This document shows positions 36,825-44,762 of a stretch of 64,000 nt of DNA, piece after piece. The stretch's first letter is position 1. Each line of letters begins with the position of its first letter. A model generated the notes under the pieces. It was given only the letters and a program-made list of their open reading frames with translations, was not told the DNA's origin and searched no databases. Origin of the DNA: an uncultured Acidimicrobiaceae bacterium (GTDB lineage: Bacteria > Actinomycetota > Acidimicrobiia > Acidimicrobiales > RAAP-2); assembly GCA_937975915.1 (NCBI GenBank), contig CALJTY010000042.1, forward strand, positions 235,486 to 299,485, given 5' to 3'. The translations under genes were made by a program, and so were the position numbers.

Positions 36825-36830
36825 ACGTTA
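36825..36830 (-). promoter_or_regulatory. Leaderless-type -10 box TAACGT for the cysteine-rich gene
   Basis: Minus-strand TAACGT, 7 nt, ATG at 36817. Confidence 0.55.
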
Positions 36831-36860
36831 GTAGGCGCAGGGGTCTGGGCCCGGCACCTC

Positions 36861-36866
36861 TAGACT
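36861..36866 (+). promoter_or_regulatory. Leaderless-type -10 box TAGACT for nfuA
   Basis: TAGACT, 7 nt, ATG at 36874; divergent from the TAACGT box 30 bp away. Confidence 0.6.
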
Positions 36867-36873
36867 GGAGAGC

Positions 36874-37527
36874 ATGACTACAGTCGAAACTTTTGATATC
36901 TTGAAGCTCACCGATGAGGCCCGCAACGTGGTCCTCGACGCACTCAGTGCTGAGGGTGATGGCGACACCATGGGACTCTATGTAGAGGTCACCGGAACAC
37001 GTGGAGCAGGCTATGCCTACGACCTTTATTTCTCAGAACTAAGCGAAGCACCAGAAGGATCTGCCATTGGCGTTGACGGCGGTGTGAGCATTGTGATTCC
37101 AGAAAAGAGCATTGAGCGTCTTCGTGGCAGTCGTCTGGAGTTCGCAAGCGAAGGTGGCGGTGGACTTGTTCTCGTTAATCCAAACATTCCAACTTCTGAA
37201 GAACTAAACCCTGGAGTTCCTGCGGACATTCTCGAAATCGGACTCGAAGGTCCAACAGCAACCTTTGCTATCAGCGTTCTCGAACAGCACGTGAACCCTT
37301 CAATCGCTTCACACGGTGGTCGCGCAGACCTCGTGGCACTTGATGAAGACAAGAAAATTGCCTACATCAAGATGTCTGGTGGCTGTCAGGGGTGCTCAAT
37401 GAGCCGCTTGACCCTGACCCAGGGTATTGAAGCAACGCTTCGTGACGCGATTCCTGAACTAACTGAAGTTATTGACGTAACTGACCACGCTTCAGGCGTT
37501 AACCCCTTCTACTCTGAAGAGTCCTAG
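36874..37527 (+). CDS. nfuA: NfuA-type iron-sulfur cluster carrier
   Basis: A 217-aa two-domain Fe-S carrier. The N-terminal half resembles a degenerate A-type (IscA/HesB) scaffold that has lost its cysteines (LTDEARNVVLDAL, GVSIVIPEKSIERLRGSRLEF); the C-terminal NifU domain carries C171-x-x-C174 in MSGGCQGCSMSRLTLTQGIEATLRDAIPEL. This is the architecture of NfuA, which delivers [4Fe-4S] clusters. ATG 36874 is preceded by a TAGACT box. It is followed by a stable hairpin and then by aroC, which has its own box. Confidence 0.93.
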   Translation: MTTVETFDILKLTDEARNVVLDALSAEGDGDTMGLYVEVTGTRGAGYAYDLYFSELSEAPEGSAIGVDGGVSIVIPEKSIERLRGSRLEFASEGGGGLVLVNPNIPTSEELNPGVPADILEIGLEGPTATFAISVLEQHVNPSIASHGGRADLVALDEDKKIAYIKMSGGCQGCSMSRLTLTQGIEATLRDAIPELTEVIDVTDHASGVNPFYSEES

Positions 37528-37547
37528 GCCCTAGGGCGTTGCCCTAG
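37528..37547 (+). other. Hairpin between nfuA and aroC overlapping the aroC -10 box
   Basis: CTAGGGC-GTT-GCCCTAG (37531-37547) is a perfect 7-bp stem with a 3-nt loop; GCCCTAGGGC (37528-37537) is also a self-palindrome, and GCCCTAG occurs twice. The last TAG starts the TAGAAT box of aroC. It may end nfuA transcription or bind a regulator. Confidence 0.4.
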
Positions 37548-37550
37548 AAT
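37545..37550 (+). promoter_or_regulatory. Leaderless-type -10 box TAGAAT for the aro operon
   Basis: TAGAAT, 6 nt, ATG at 37557, the start of aroC-aroK-aroB-aroQ. Confidence 0.6.
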
Positions 37551-37556
37551 TGTTAA

Positions 37557-38747
37557 ATGTTGCGCTACCTAACAGCTGGTGAAAGCCACGGCCCATCTTT
37601 AACGGTCATCATTGAAGGACTTCCCGCCGGGCTTCCTGTCTCAATGGAGAAAATCGGCGATGAATTAGCTCGTCGCCGTCTCGGTTATGGCCGAGGACCA
37701 CGCATGCGTTTTGAGCGCGATGAAATTCGTATCACCGCAGGAGTCCGTCACGGACGCACCCTCGGTTCACCAGTGTGTGTGGAAATTCTCAACTCTGAGT
37801 GGCCTAAGTGGGAACAGGAAATGTCCGCTGCTCCTGGAACACCAAGCGACAAGCTCACAACACCACGACCTGGACACGCTGACCTCGTTGGTATGCAGAA
37901 GTTCTCATTCGATGACGCGAGAGACGTTCTAGAGCGCGCGAGTGCTCGAGAAACTGCTGCACGTGTTGTTGCTGGATCATTCGCTAAGGCGCTTCTCTCG
38001 ACCATTGGAATTGACATCCTTAGCCACGTAGTGCGCATTGGATCGGTCGCTACGCCAAGTGACGCTCGTCCACTTCCAGGTGACCTCGACAAGGTTGATG
38101 ACAGTGAAGTTCGTTGCTTTGACAAATCTTCTGAAGATGCCATGATCGCTGAAATCAAAGCTGCTGCCAAAGAGGGCGACTCACTTGGAGGCATTGTCGA
38201 AGTTATTGCCTACGGTTGCCCAGTTGGACTTGGCAGCCACGTGCACTGGGACCGAAAGATGGACGGACTTCTCGCTGGTGCCCTCATGAGCATCCAAGCA
38301 GTGAAGGCAGTCGAAATCGGTGACGGCATGGCTCAGGCTTCACAGCGCGGCAGCGTTGCGCACGATGCAATCGCTGTTGATGCTGGAAATGAATCTGGTG
38401 GCGGATACAAGCGAAAGAGCGACCACGCTGGAGGACTAGAAGGTGGCATTACTTCTGGAGCCCCAGTTATTGCGAAGGTTGCGATGAAGCCGCTTTCATC
38501 ACTGAACCGCCCAGTTCTGGAAACTGTTGATGTGGCCACTGGTGAAACTGCAGTTTCTTTCAAGGAACGTACTGACGTAACTGCTGTGCCAGCACTTGGC
38601 GTTGTTACTGAAGCAATGATGGCGCTCGTGATTGCGAATGAAGCAGTTCGAAAGTTCGGCGGCGACTCAGTCGAAGAATTCACACGTAACCACGCCAGCT
38701 ACCTCGCCAACCTCGGTTCTACGGCTTCTAAAGCACGACCGGAATAG
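37557..38747 (+). CDS. aroC: Chorismate synthase
   Basis: A 396-aa FMN-dependent chorismate synthase, the last common step of aromatic synthesis and the source of isochorismate for the men pathway. The sequence opens with MLRYLTAGESHGPSLTVIIEGLPAGLPV, contains RPGHADLVGMQKF, RESARETAARVVAG-type segment (ERASARETAARV) and GGYKRKSDHAGGLEGGITSGAPV, all standard signatures. The length is normal. First gene of a tight aro cluster (2 nt to aroK). ATG 37557 follows TAGAAT by 6 nt. Confidence 0.98.
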   Translation: MLRYLTAGESHGPSLTVIIEGLPAGLPVSMEKIGDELARRRLGYGRGPRMRFERDEIRITAGVRHGRTLGSPVCVEILNSEWPKWEQEMSAAPGTPSDKLTTPRPGHADLVGMQKFSFDDARDVLERASARETAARVVAGSFAKALLSTIGIDILSHVVRIGSVATPSDARPLPGDLDKVDDSEVRCFDKSSEDAMIAEIKAAAKEGDSLGGIVEVIAYGCPVGLGSHVHWDRKMDGLLAGALMSIQAVKAVEIGDGMAQASQRGSVAHDAIAVDAGNESGGGYKRKSDHAGGLEGGITSGAPVIAKVAMKPLSSLNRPVLETVDVATGETAVSFKERTDVTAVPALGVVTEAMMALVIANEAVRKFGGDSVEEFTRNHASYLANLGSTASKARPE

Positions 38748-38749
38748 CC

Positions 38750-39247
38750 GTGGCACGCCTCGTACTCGTTGGGCTGCCTGGAGTAGGCAAGTCCACCGTG
38801 GCGAGAATGCTTAGTGCAGAGTGGAAGTGTCAACACGTTGACACTGATGACGTAATTGTTAAAAAAGCCGGATGCTCCATTGGCGACTTCATTCGTGAAA
38901 AGGGCGAGCCTGCATTTCGTGAACTTGAATTCGAAGCATTAGAAGAAGCTCTTACGTCTGAAGGTGTTGTTTCAACAGGTGGGGGAATCGTGACTTTTGA
39001 AAAGTCGCGTTCTGCACTTAAATCCGCGCCGACTGTCTGGCTTGACACTAAAGACGAGCAGATAACTCCTCGTCTCGGAGGCACTGATCGTCCTCTGCTT
39101 GATGGCAATCCTGGTCAAATACTGAAACTCATGCGAGAAGCTCGTGCCCCTTTCTATGAAGAGGTATCACGTGTACGCGTTGATGCTTCGGGAACACTAG
39201 AAGACGTGAAGAATCAGATTCTTATCGTTGCCGGGAGCTTGGCATGA
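38750..39247 (+). CDS. aroK: Shikimate kinase
   Basis: A 165-aa P-loop kinase phosphorylating shikimate. Walker A GLPGVGKST is at residues 8-16; the shikimate-binding DTDD, the FRELE segment and GGGIV (VVSTGGGIVTF) are present, and the LID region contains RPLL. It starts with GTG at 38750, two bases after the aroC stop, and its stop overlaps the aroB start (ATGA). The size matches the family. Confidence 0.97.
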   Translation: MARLVLVGLPGVGKSTVARMLSAEWKCQHVDTDDVIVKKAGCSIGDFIREKGEPAFRELEFEALEEALTSEGVVSTGGGIVTFEKSRSALKSAPTVWLDTKDEQITPRLGGTDRPLLDGNPGQILKLMREARAPFYEEVSRVRVDASGTLEDVKNQILIVAGSLA

Positions 39248-40287
39248 ACATCACCGTTGACCTCGGTGCGCGTTCCTACGACGTTGCTATTGGCGACGGA
39301 GTTCGAAGCGGCCTCGCGGACCTTATTGCCAAGCGTGCGCCAAAAGCACAGGCGGCAGTCATTGTCACTTCGCCTTCACTTCGTGCTCAGCCATGGTTTG
39401 ACTTCGAAACTGGCATCACCCAGCATGTTCTTGAAGTTCCTGAAGGTGAAGACGCTAAGACGCTCGAGAGCTTGTCTGCGCTACTTGAAAACATCGCCAT
39501 GCTCGGACTGTCGAGAAATGACATTCTCATTGCAGTGGGTGGCGGAGCAATAACTGACCTCGGTGGATTTGCTGCGGCTTCGTATCTTCGAGGCATTGGA
39601 CTAATCAACATCTCGACTTCTGTTGCTGGACAAGTTGACGCAGCCATTGGCGGAAAGACTGGTGTAAACCTCAGCGCCGGAAAAAATCTTGTTGGTGCAT
39701 TCCATCAACCACTTGGTGTCTACTGCGACTTTGAAACCATTGCGACGCTTCCTGAGCGCGAGCGACTCGCTGGAATGGGCGAAGTCGCAAAGTGCTGGTT
39801 GCTTGAAGGCAAGAGCGCGCGCGACCTCAGTTCACAGACACCTGCTGAGCTCACCACAATGGCGGTGGCACTGAAAGCACGAATTGTTTCAGGAGATGAA
39901 CGAGAAGGTGGGGAGCGAGCGCTTCTTAATTACGGCCACACCTTTGGCCACGCCTTAGAAGTTCTCTCGCTCGCAAAGAATAAGGACGCACTTCGCCACG
40001 GCGAAGCAGTCGCAATTGGACTCAGTTTCGCCGCCCACCTCGCTCATGCACTTGGCCGAGTCGGAACTGACGTTATTGACAATCACAATGCAGTCCTGGA
40101 CTTCTTTGGTCTTTCATACGCCGCACTTCGTGACTTCAGCGTTGATGCACTTCTTGAAGCAATGAGCCATGACAAGAAGGCTCACCATGACCTAACGTTT
40201 GTACTACTTGGTGCCAAGGGATTTGAAGTTGTACCGGGCATTGACCGAGATGTTGTAGCAAAAACCATTGAAAGTTTTCGAGGATAA
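39244..40287 (+). CDS. aroB: 3-Dehydroquinate synthase
   Basis: A 347-aa NAD- and metal-dependent enzyme converting DAHP to 3-dehydroquinate. Conserved parts visible: VPEGEDAKTLESL, AVGGGAITDLGGFAAASYLRGI, AAIGGKTGVNLSAGKNLVGAFHQP, and the metal-binding NYGHTFGHALE and LRHGEAVAIG. It is translationally coupled to aroK and followed by aroQ after 2 nt. Nothing unusual. Confidence 0.98.
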   Translation: MNITVDLGARSYDVAIGDGVRSGLADLIAKRAPKAQAAVIVTSPSLRAQPWFDFETGITQHVLEVPEGEDAKTLESLSALLENIAMLGLSRNDILIAVGGGAITDLGGFAAASYLRGIGLINISTSVAGQVDAAIGGKTGVNLSAGKNLVGAFHQPLGVYCDFETIATLPERERLAGMGEVAKCWLLEGKSARDLSSQTPAELTTMAVALKARIVSGDEREGGERALLNYGHTFGHALEVLSLAKNKDALRHGEAVAIGLSFAAHLAHALGRVGTDVIDNHNAVLDFFGLSYAALRDFSVDALLEAMSHDKKAHHDLTFVLLGAKGFEVVPGIDRDVVAKTIESFRG

Positions 40288-40289
40288 CT

Positions 40290-40730
40290 ATGAGCAAGCA
40301 AATTCTTCTTCTGTCAGGACCAAACCTTGACCAGCTGGGAACTCGTAGCCCTGAGATCTACGGGACGCAGACTCTTAGCGAGCACGTGGCTCGATTCAGT
40401 GATGGCGCCAAGGCCCACGGCTACAATGTTCGTCACTTGCAATCAAACTTCGAAGGCGACCTGATTGAAGCAGTGCACGCAGCTCGAAAAGACTGTGACG
40501 CAATTGTGATTAATGCCGGAGCCTTCACCCACACTTCGTGGGCGCTCACAGACGCGCTCGCAATGTTCGAAGGCGTCAAGATCGAACTGCACATTTCGAA
40601 TCCTGCCGCTCGAGAACCATTTCGCCACGTCGATACGTTGGCCGGGGTAGTAAACGGGACTATTGCTGGCTTTGGGGCAACGAGTTACGACGTGGCCCTA
40701 GACGCAGTTGTGCGATTACTAGGCAAATAG
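40290..40730 (+). CDS. aroQ: 3-Dehydroquinate dehydratase, type II
   Basis: A 146-aa type II dehydroquinase. LSGPNLDQLGTRSPEIYGTQTL at the N terminus carries the catalytic tyrosine of the flexible loop, NAGAFTHTSWALTDAL holds the substrate asparagine, and HISNPAAREPFRHVDTLAGVVNGTIAGFG the catalytic histidine. Type II is the usual actinobacterial form. Last gene of the tight aro group; a separate promoter box for efp lies 28 nt further on. Confidence 0.97.
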   Translation: MSKQILLLSGPNLDQLGTRSPEIYGTQTLSEHVARFSDGAKAHGYNVRHLQSNFEGDLIEAVHAARKDCDAIVINAGAFTHTSWALTDALAMFEGVKIELHISNPAAREPFRHVDTLAGVVNGTIAGFGATSYDVALDAVVRLLGK

Positions 40731-40757
40731 CAATCACTGGCGGCCCGTTTGGTTGCC

Positions 40758-40763
40758 TAGAAT
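40758..40763 (+). promoter_or_regulatory. -10 box TAGAAT for efp (with a short leader)
   Basis: TAGAAT 33 nt upstream of ATG 40797. Unlike the leaderless group it leaves a leader of about 27 nt that contains GAAAGG as ribosome site. Confidence 0.5.
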
Positions 40764-40796
40764 AGGTATTGCAACTTTTGAAAGGTTTCCAGGCTC

Positions 40797-41360
40797 ATGG
40801 CCGCAATTTCTACCAGTGACATCAAGAACGGCATCACCATCAAGATCGATGAAGGACTCTTCACCGTTATTGACTTCCAGCACGTAAAGCCAGGAAAGGG
40901 TGGGGCATTTGTTCGAACCAAGATTCGTAACGCCCGCACCGGCGCTGTGATCGAGCGCACCTACCGTTCTGATGAGCGTCTCGAGCAGGCAATCATCGAC
41001 AAGCGAGACACACAGTACTTATACCGAGATGGCGATGACTACGTATTCATGGACCAAGACACCTACGACCAGATTCCTGTTTCTTCGAAGAATCTCGGCG
41101 AAGCGGCAAACTTCCTTAAGGAAACTGGAAAAGCAATGCTCGTTCAGTTCGAAGACGAAATCATTGGCGTAGAACTTCCTGCTTCAGTGGAACTGACTAT
41201 TGCTGAGACTGAGCCAGGAATGCAGGGTGACCGCGTTTCAGGTGCTCGCAAACCAGCCACACTCGAAACTGGATTTGTTGTGCAGGTTCCATTATTCGTT
41301 GGTCCGGGTGAAGTCATCAAAGTTGACACCCGTACCGGTGAATACATGACCCGAGCCTAG
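40797..41360 (+). CDS. efp: Elongation factor P
   Basis: A 187-aa elongation factor P that rescues ribosomes at polyproline stretches. All three beta-barrel domains are present: HVKPGKGGAFVRTKIRNARTG in domain I with the tip lysine of the loop, MDQDTYDQIPVSSKNLGEAANFLKE in domain II and VVQVPLFVGPGEVIKVDTRTGEYMTRA as the classic C terminus. It is followed after 1 nt by nusB, a common actinobacterial pairing (aroB/aroQ-efp-nusB). Confidence 0.98.
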   Translation: MAAISTSDIKNGITIKIDEGLFTVIDFQHVKPGKGGAFVRTKIRNARTGAVIERTYRSDERLEQAIIDKRDTQYLYRDGDDYVFMDQDTYDQIPVSSKNLGEAANFLKETGKAMLVQFEDEIIGVELPASVELTIAETEPGMQGDRVSGARKPATLETGFVVQVPLFVGPGEVIKVDTRTGEYMTRA

Positions 41361-41361
41361 A

Positions 41362-41763
41362 GTGAGCGAACTTGGTGCGCAGCGCCACCATGCTCGTGAG
41401 CGCGCGCTAGAAATCTTTTACGAAGCAACAATTAAAGAACGCACAATTGCTGAAGTTCTAAATCAACTTGGTATTCGTCCCGACGAATACACCGTGGCAA
41501 TTCTTGTCTCAGCAGAACAGAATCAGGAAAAAGCAAATGAGCTGATTAGCGAATTTGCTGTCGACTGGACGCTTGATCGCATTGCAATTGTTGACCGCTT
41601 AGTCATGACAATGGCAGTGGGAGAGATGTTGATGGAAAACGCTCCACCTAAGGCCGTTGTTCTCGATGAAGCAGTGGAACTCGCCAAGGTGTACTCAACG
41701 GATGGCTCGCCGTCATTCGTAAATGGCGTGTTATCTTCGATTGCGGAGAAACTTCTTAAGTAA
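41362..41763 (+). CDS. nusB: Transcription antitermination factor NusB
   Basis: A 133-aa NusB, an all-helical RNA-binding antitermination factor for rRNA operons. HHARERALEIFYEATIKERTI, DWTLDRIAIVDRLVMTMAVGEML and VVLDEAVELAKVYSTDGSPSFVNGVLSSI are typical. It starts with GTG at 41362 directly behind the efp stop. The membrane/SCO gene starts 12 nt after its end with its own AAGGA site, so read-through into the oxidase-assembly genes is possible. Confidence 0.96.
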   Translation: MSELGAQRHHARERALEIFYEATIKERTIAEVLNQLGIRPDEYTVAILVSAEQNQEKANELISEFAVDWTLDRIAIVDRLVMTMAVGEMLMENAPPKAVVLDEAVELAKVYSTDGSPSFVNGVLSSIAEKLLK

Positions 41764-41775
41764 GGATCACTGATC

Positions 41776-43512
41776 GTGATAATGCATTCCCCAGAATTCA
41801 GCTACACGAATCCATTTATTGTTGCGATCTTCAAGCACGCACTATTTGTTTCAGCTGTTTTCTGGATCATTGGAATTGCACTCGTACTGGTTTTTGCTTG
41901 CGTCCTCTCTAAGAAGATTGCATTGTTCAATCTCTCCGCAGAGGGGCTCAGCGAGCCTCGTGCGAGGACGTTTCTACGATTTATCTTTGGTGCTATTTGG
42001 CTAGTTGATGGAATTCTTCAGTTCCAGCCAGCCATGCCTCTTGGTATGGCATCAGGTGTTGTCCAACCAATGACCGAGAGCACGCCGGGCTGGCTGCACG
42101 CGCTGATGATGGATGGTGTCGGTATTTGGAACACACATCCAATTGCACTGGCGGTAGGAACAGCATGGCTGCAAATTGGAATTGCAATACTTTTCATAGT
42201 TTCAAATGGCAAAGTCAGTCGCTATGCAGGCGCAGTTTCTGCAGCATGGGCTGGGCTTATTTGGCTCATAGGAAATGGTGCTGGTGGAATATTTCAATCG
42301 ACGAGCTCAATTCTTTTTGGATGGCCCGGGGCGACGTTGTTCTATGTGATTGCTGGCGTATGGCTTTGTGTTTCAAATGAGCGCTTCACAAAAGATTTCT
42401 CTAAGTTGACGCTTCGGACTCTGAGCGTGATTGCTGGGCTCGGAATGATTCTGCAATTTTTGCCCAACCGTGGCTTTTGGCATGGGGGAAACGAAAATGC
42501 CCTAACGCAGATGGCCCAAGACATGACGTCAATTCCTCAACCTCACTTCGTTGCTTGGTTCGCAACAAAAGTAGGAACATTGAGTGGAACTATGGGTGGC
42601 GGTTTCAATGTTCTAATCATTCTTTGGCTCGGAATCACTTCGTATGGACTCTGGACTGCACACAAGAAAACTTCGCAGTGGCCAGTATGGTCACTCGTTG
42701 CTGGCTCAATCTTCTTTTGGTTCAGCGCACAAGACGCTCCGTTTTGGGGTGGGCTCGCAACGGACTGGAATTCTCTTATCCCAATGGCGGCACTTACATG
42801 GGTGGCACTTCCAAAGCATGAAACGCAGACGCCTCTCGTACGACGTTTACCTGTAGAAATGAGAAACCTCTCTGGAGCTGTCATTGCTTCATTCGCATCC
42901 GCTGCAATTATTTTCTCAATTGGTTCAATGGCGTGGGCGAGTGTTGTGTCACAACCCGAAAGTGCAATTTTCATCGCATCAAATGGTCCGGCACAATCAA
43001 TTAACACTGTGGCCCCTACCTTTACCTTGACAGATCAGCATTCCAAGAGATACTCACTCAATGAACACAAGGGGCACTACACACTTCTTTCGTTCTTGGA
43101 TCCAACGTGCTGGACGGATTGTCCGTTGATTGCGAATCAACTCCAGCAAGTAGGAAGTGCACTGCCGATGAACTCCAAACTCGACATTGTGGCAGTTGTT
43201 ACCAACAGATTTACTACTGACGTAGCCTCAGTGAACAGCTTCATAAAAGAAAGATCTCTTGATTCAACAAAGAACTTCTATTTTGTAACTGGCAGCAATG
43301 CAGCCTTGGAGTCTGTGTGGAATTCCTACGGAATTGATGTTGCTCAGAAAAAGACTGACAAGATGAGTGCTCACATGAATTTCGTCTTCATTATTGATCC
43401 GGCGGGGCATCTTCGATGGGTCATTAGTGATGAACCACCCTCCAGCTGGGCGGGTCAGCACTCAGCAAGTTCTGAGATCCTTCGACTGCTCCACAAGACT
43501 GGCCTTCAATAG
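41776..43512 (+). CDS. Multi-pass membrane protein fused to a C-terminal SCO1/SenC copper-chaperone domain
   Basis: A 578-aa protein with two parts. Residues 1 to about 400 contain eight or nine hydrophobic spans with no recognised family. After a short linker, residues about 410-578 form a thioredoxin-fold SCO domain with APTFTLTDQHSKRYSLNEHKG, the copper-binding C445-W-T-D-C449-P and the conserved H533 in SAHMNFVFIIDPAGH. SCO proteins load copper into the CuA site of oxidase subunit II, and ctaC lies 2 kb downstream with ctaG between, so a role in oxidase assembly is well supported. Start: GTG 41776 with AAGGA upstream, or ATG 41782. SCO proteins usually have a single membrane anchor; this fusion is uncommon. 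Confidence 0.88.
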   Translation: MIMHSPEFSYTNPFIVAIFKHALFVSAVFWIIGIALVLVFACVLSKKIALFNLSAEGLSEPRARTFLRFIFGAIWLVDGILQFQPAMPLGMASGVVQPMTESTPGWLHALMMDGVGIWNTHPIALAVGTAWLQIGIAILFIVSNGKVSRYAGAVSAAWAGLIWLIGNGAGGIFQSTSSILFGWPGATLFYVIAGVWLCVSNERFTKDFSKLTLRTLSVIAGLGMILQFLPNRGFWHGGNENALTQMAQDMTSIPQPHFVAWFATKVGTLSGTMGGGFNVLIILWLGITSYGLWTAHKKTSQWPVWSLVAGSIFFWFSAQDAPFWGGLATDWNSLIPMAALTWVALPKHETQTPLVRRLPVEMRNLSGAVIASFASAAIIFSIGSMAWASVVSQPESAIFIASNGPAQSINTVAPTFTLTDQHSKRYSLNEHKGHYTLLSFLDPTCWTDCPLIANQLQQVGSALPMNSKLDIVAVVTNRFTTDVASVNSFIKERSLDSTKNFYFVTGSNAALESVWNSYGIDVAQKKTDKMSAHMNFVFIIDPAGHLRWVISDEPPSSWAGQHSASSEILRLLHKTGLQ

Positions 43513-43514
43513 TC

Positions 43515-44384
43515 ATGACACCACTGGGTGTGGTCGCGTTACTTGGAGCTGCACTTTCATTTGTAAGTTTTCTTCGCCGCCCGAGCAGGAGGCCAAGAGT
43601 TCAATTGCAATTCAGCGCATCAATGCTGTCCTGGCTCGCTCTATGGTTTGCGACAGCTTCGTCGTTTGCAACTTCGGGCATGACAAATCTCGCCAACCAC
43701 ATGATTGGCCACGTGATTGTTATGTTTCTCGTTCCGATTGGATTAGTGCTTTCAGGAACTGCGCGTTCATGGTGGTGGTTACTTCCAGTTATCAGAAGGC
43801 GCAAAGCTCTTCGCTGGTGGAATGTTGATCGGAGCGTTCACGTTCCGAAAATTTTATTTAATCCAATCGCTGCAGCACTCGTGCTTAATGCTGTAATGGT
43901 CATCTCTCACCTTCCAGCAGTATTTGACGCTTCGATGAGAAATCGCTGGGCGATGGACTATGTATTGGAACCGGCATTTTTGCTTTCAGGGCTCTTCTTT
44001 TTTCACTTCATAATTTCAAGTTCCCCAAGAAAAAATAAGGTTGGCATTCGCCTTCAGCTATTCATGGTGCTTTCAACAATGCTTGAAATGCTCGTGATGG
44101 CGATGGCGCTTTCAATTTTTTCTAACAGCGCTTGGTATGAAGTGATGAAGCCAATGGCTGGCATGTCAAACATGAACATGGCAGGTATGTCAATGCCGGC
44201 AACAACTCTTCTCGAGGCATTTCACCAGCAGCAACTTGCAGCTGGTGTGCTTTGGGTATGTGGAGACTTCTGGGCAGTCCCATGTCTCATTGTGATTATG
44301 AGGAGACTCGCAAAGCGCAACGGGGGATCTCTCTTTAATGCCCTAAACCGTGGCTCAGAAAAGTTCACTGGGGTCAGCAGTTAG
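43515..44384 (+). CDS. ctaG: Cytochrome c oxidase assembly factor, CtaG (caa3_CtaG) type
   Basis: A 289-aa membrane protein of the caa3_CtaG family with about seven spans. Histidine motifs in helices are seen in NLANHMIGHVIVMFLVPIGL, VMVISHLPAVFD and LLEAFHQQQLAAGVLWVCGDFWAVPCL. A methionine-rich loop near residues 213-228 (MKPMAGMSNMNMAGMSM) is a probable copper-binding stretch, fitting copper delivery to the oxidase. It starts 2 nt after the SCO fusion gene, so both are in one transcript. The stop overlaps the convergent small membrane gene by 4 nt. Confidence 0.92.
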   Translation: MTPLGVVALLGAALSFVSFLRRPSRRPRVQLQFSASMLSWLALWFATASSFATSGMTNLANHMIGHVIVMFLVPIGLVLSGTARSWWWLLPVIRRRKALRWWNVDRSVHVPKILFNPIAAALVLNAVMVISHLPAVFDASMRNRWAMDYVLEPAFLLSGLFFFHFIISSSPRKNKVGIRLQLFMVLSTMLEMLVMAMALSIFSNSAWYEVMKPMAGMSNMNMAGMSMPATTLLEAFHQQQLAAGVLWVCGDFWAVPCLIVIMRRLAKRNGGSLFNALNRGSEKFTGVSS

Positions 44385-44680
44385 TTTTTTTCATCCTCGT
44401 GAACTTTGGCGAGGTAGGCATTCCAGGCTGCCAGTTCTGGATCATCCGCTTCATTTTCTTCACGCGGGTTTTGAACGTTTGTGACCTCGCCCCGCTCTTC
44501 TTTCAGCATCTTTCGCCACATGTAAATCGCGTAGATACCAAGGAATGGCCATTCGAAGACGTAAGCCCAAGAAAGGCGATTGCCTTCTAGTGCCCTAGAG
44601 ACTTCAAAGATAAAGGCTGGGATGCAAATGAGTTCAGCTAGAAACAAGCCGAAATGAATTCGCATTGTGTCTTTTGTCAT
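44381..44680 (-). CDS. Small membrane protein, 99 aa
   Basis: A 99-aa protein with two hydrophobic spans (IHFGLFLAELICIPAFIFEV; AYVFEWPFLGIYAIYMWRKML) and an acidic soluble tail ending in HEDEKN. Start: the open frame reaches 44704, but ATG 44680 has a TACTCT box 6 nt upstream. It lies between ctaG and the oxidase genes on the opposite strand; a role as a small oxidase accessory subunit is possible but unproven. No family recognised. Confidence 0.7.
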   Translation of the reverse strand: MTKDTMRIHFGLFLAELICIPAFIFEVSRALEGNRLSWAYVFEWPFLGIYAIYMWRKMLKEERGEVTNVQNPREENEADDPELAAWNAYLAKVHEDEKN

Positions 44681-44686
44681 TAGCAG

Positions 44687-44692
44687 AGAGTA
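44687..44692 (-). promoter_or_regulatory. Leaderless-type -10 box TACTCT for the 99-aa membrane gene
   Basis: Minus-strand TACTCT, 6 nt, ATG at 44680. Confidence 0.5.
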
Positions 44693-44719
44693 ACCCAGAG
44701 GCATAGTGTTTATTGCAAA

Positions 44720-44741
44720 CTTAAGGTCTACTTAAGGTGTA
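44720..44741 (+). promoter_or_regulatory. Tandem 11-bp direct repeat upstream of the oxidase operon
   Basis: CTTAAGGTCTA is followed immediately by CTTAAGGTGTA, one mismatch in 11. Head-to-tail repeats with one-turn spacing are typical operators of OmpR/PhoP-family response regulators. They would sit over the -35 region if TACGTT (44752-44757) is the -10. Confidence 0.5.
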
Positions 44742-44751
44742 CAGTCTGAAT

Positions 44752-44757
44752 TACGTT
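44752..44757 (+). promoter_or_regulatory. Candidate -10 box TACGTT of the oxidase operon
   Basis: TACGTT would start transcription near 44764, leaving a leader of about 35 nt with AAAGGGGGA before ATG 44799. TACAGT at 44740-44745 is an alternative. Confidence 0.35.
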
Positions 44758-44762
44758 ACTAA

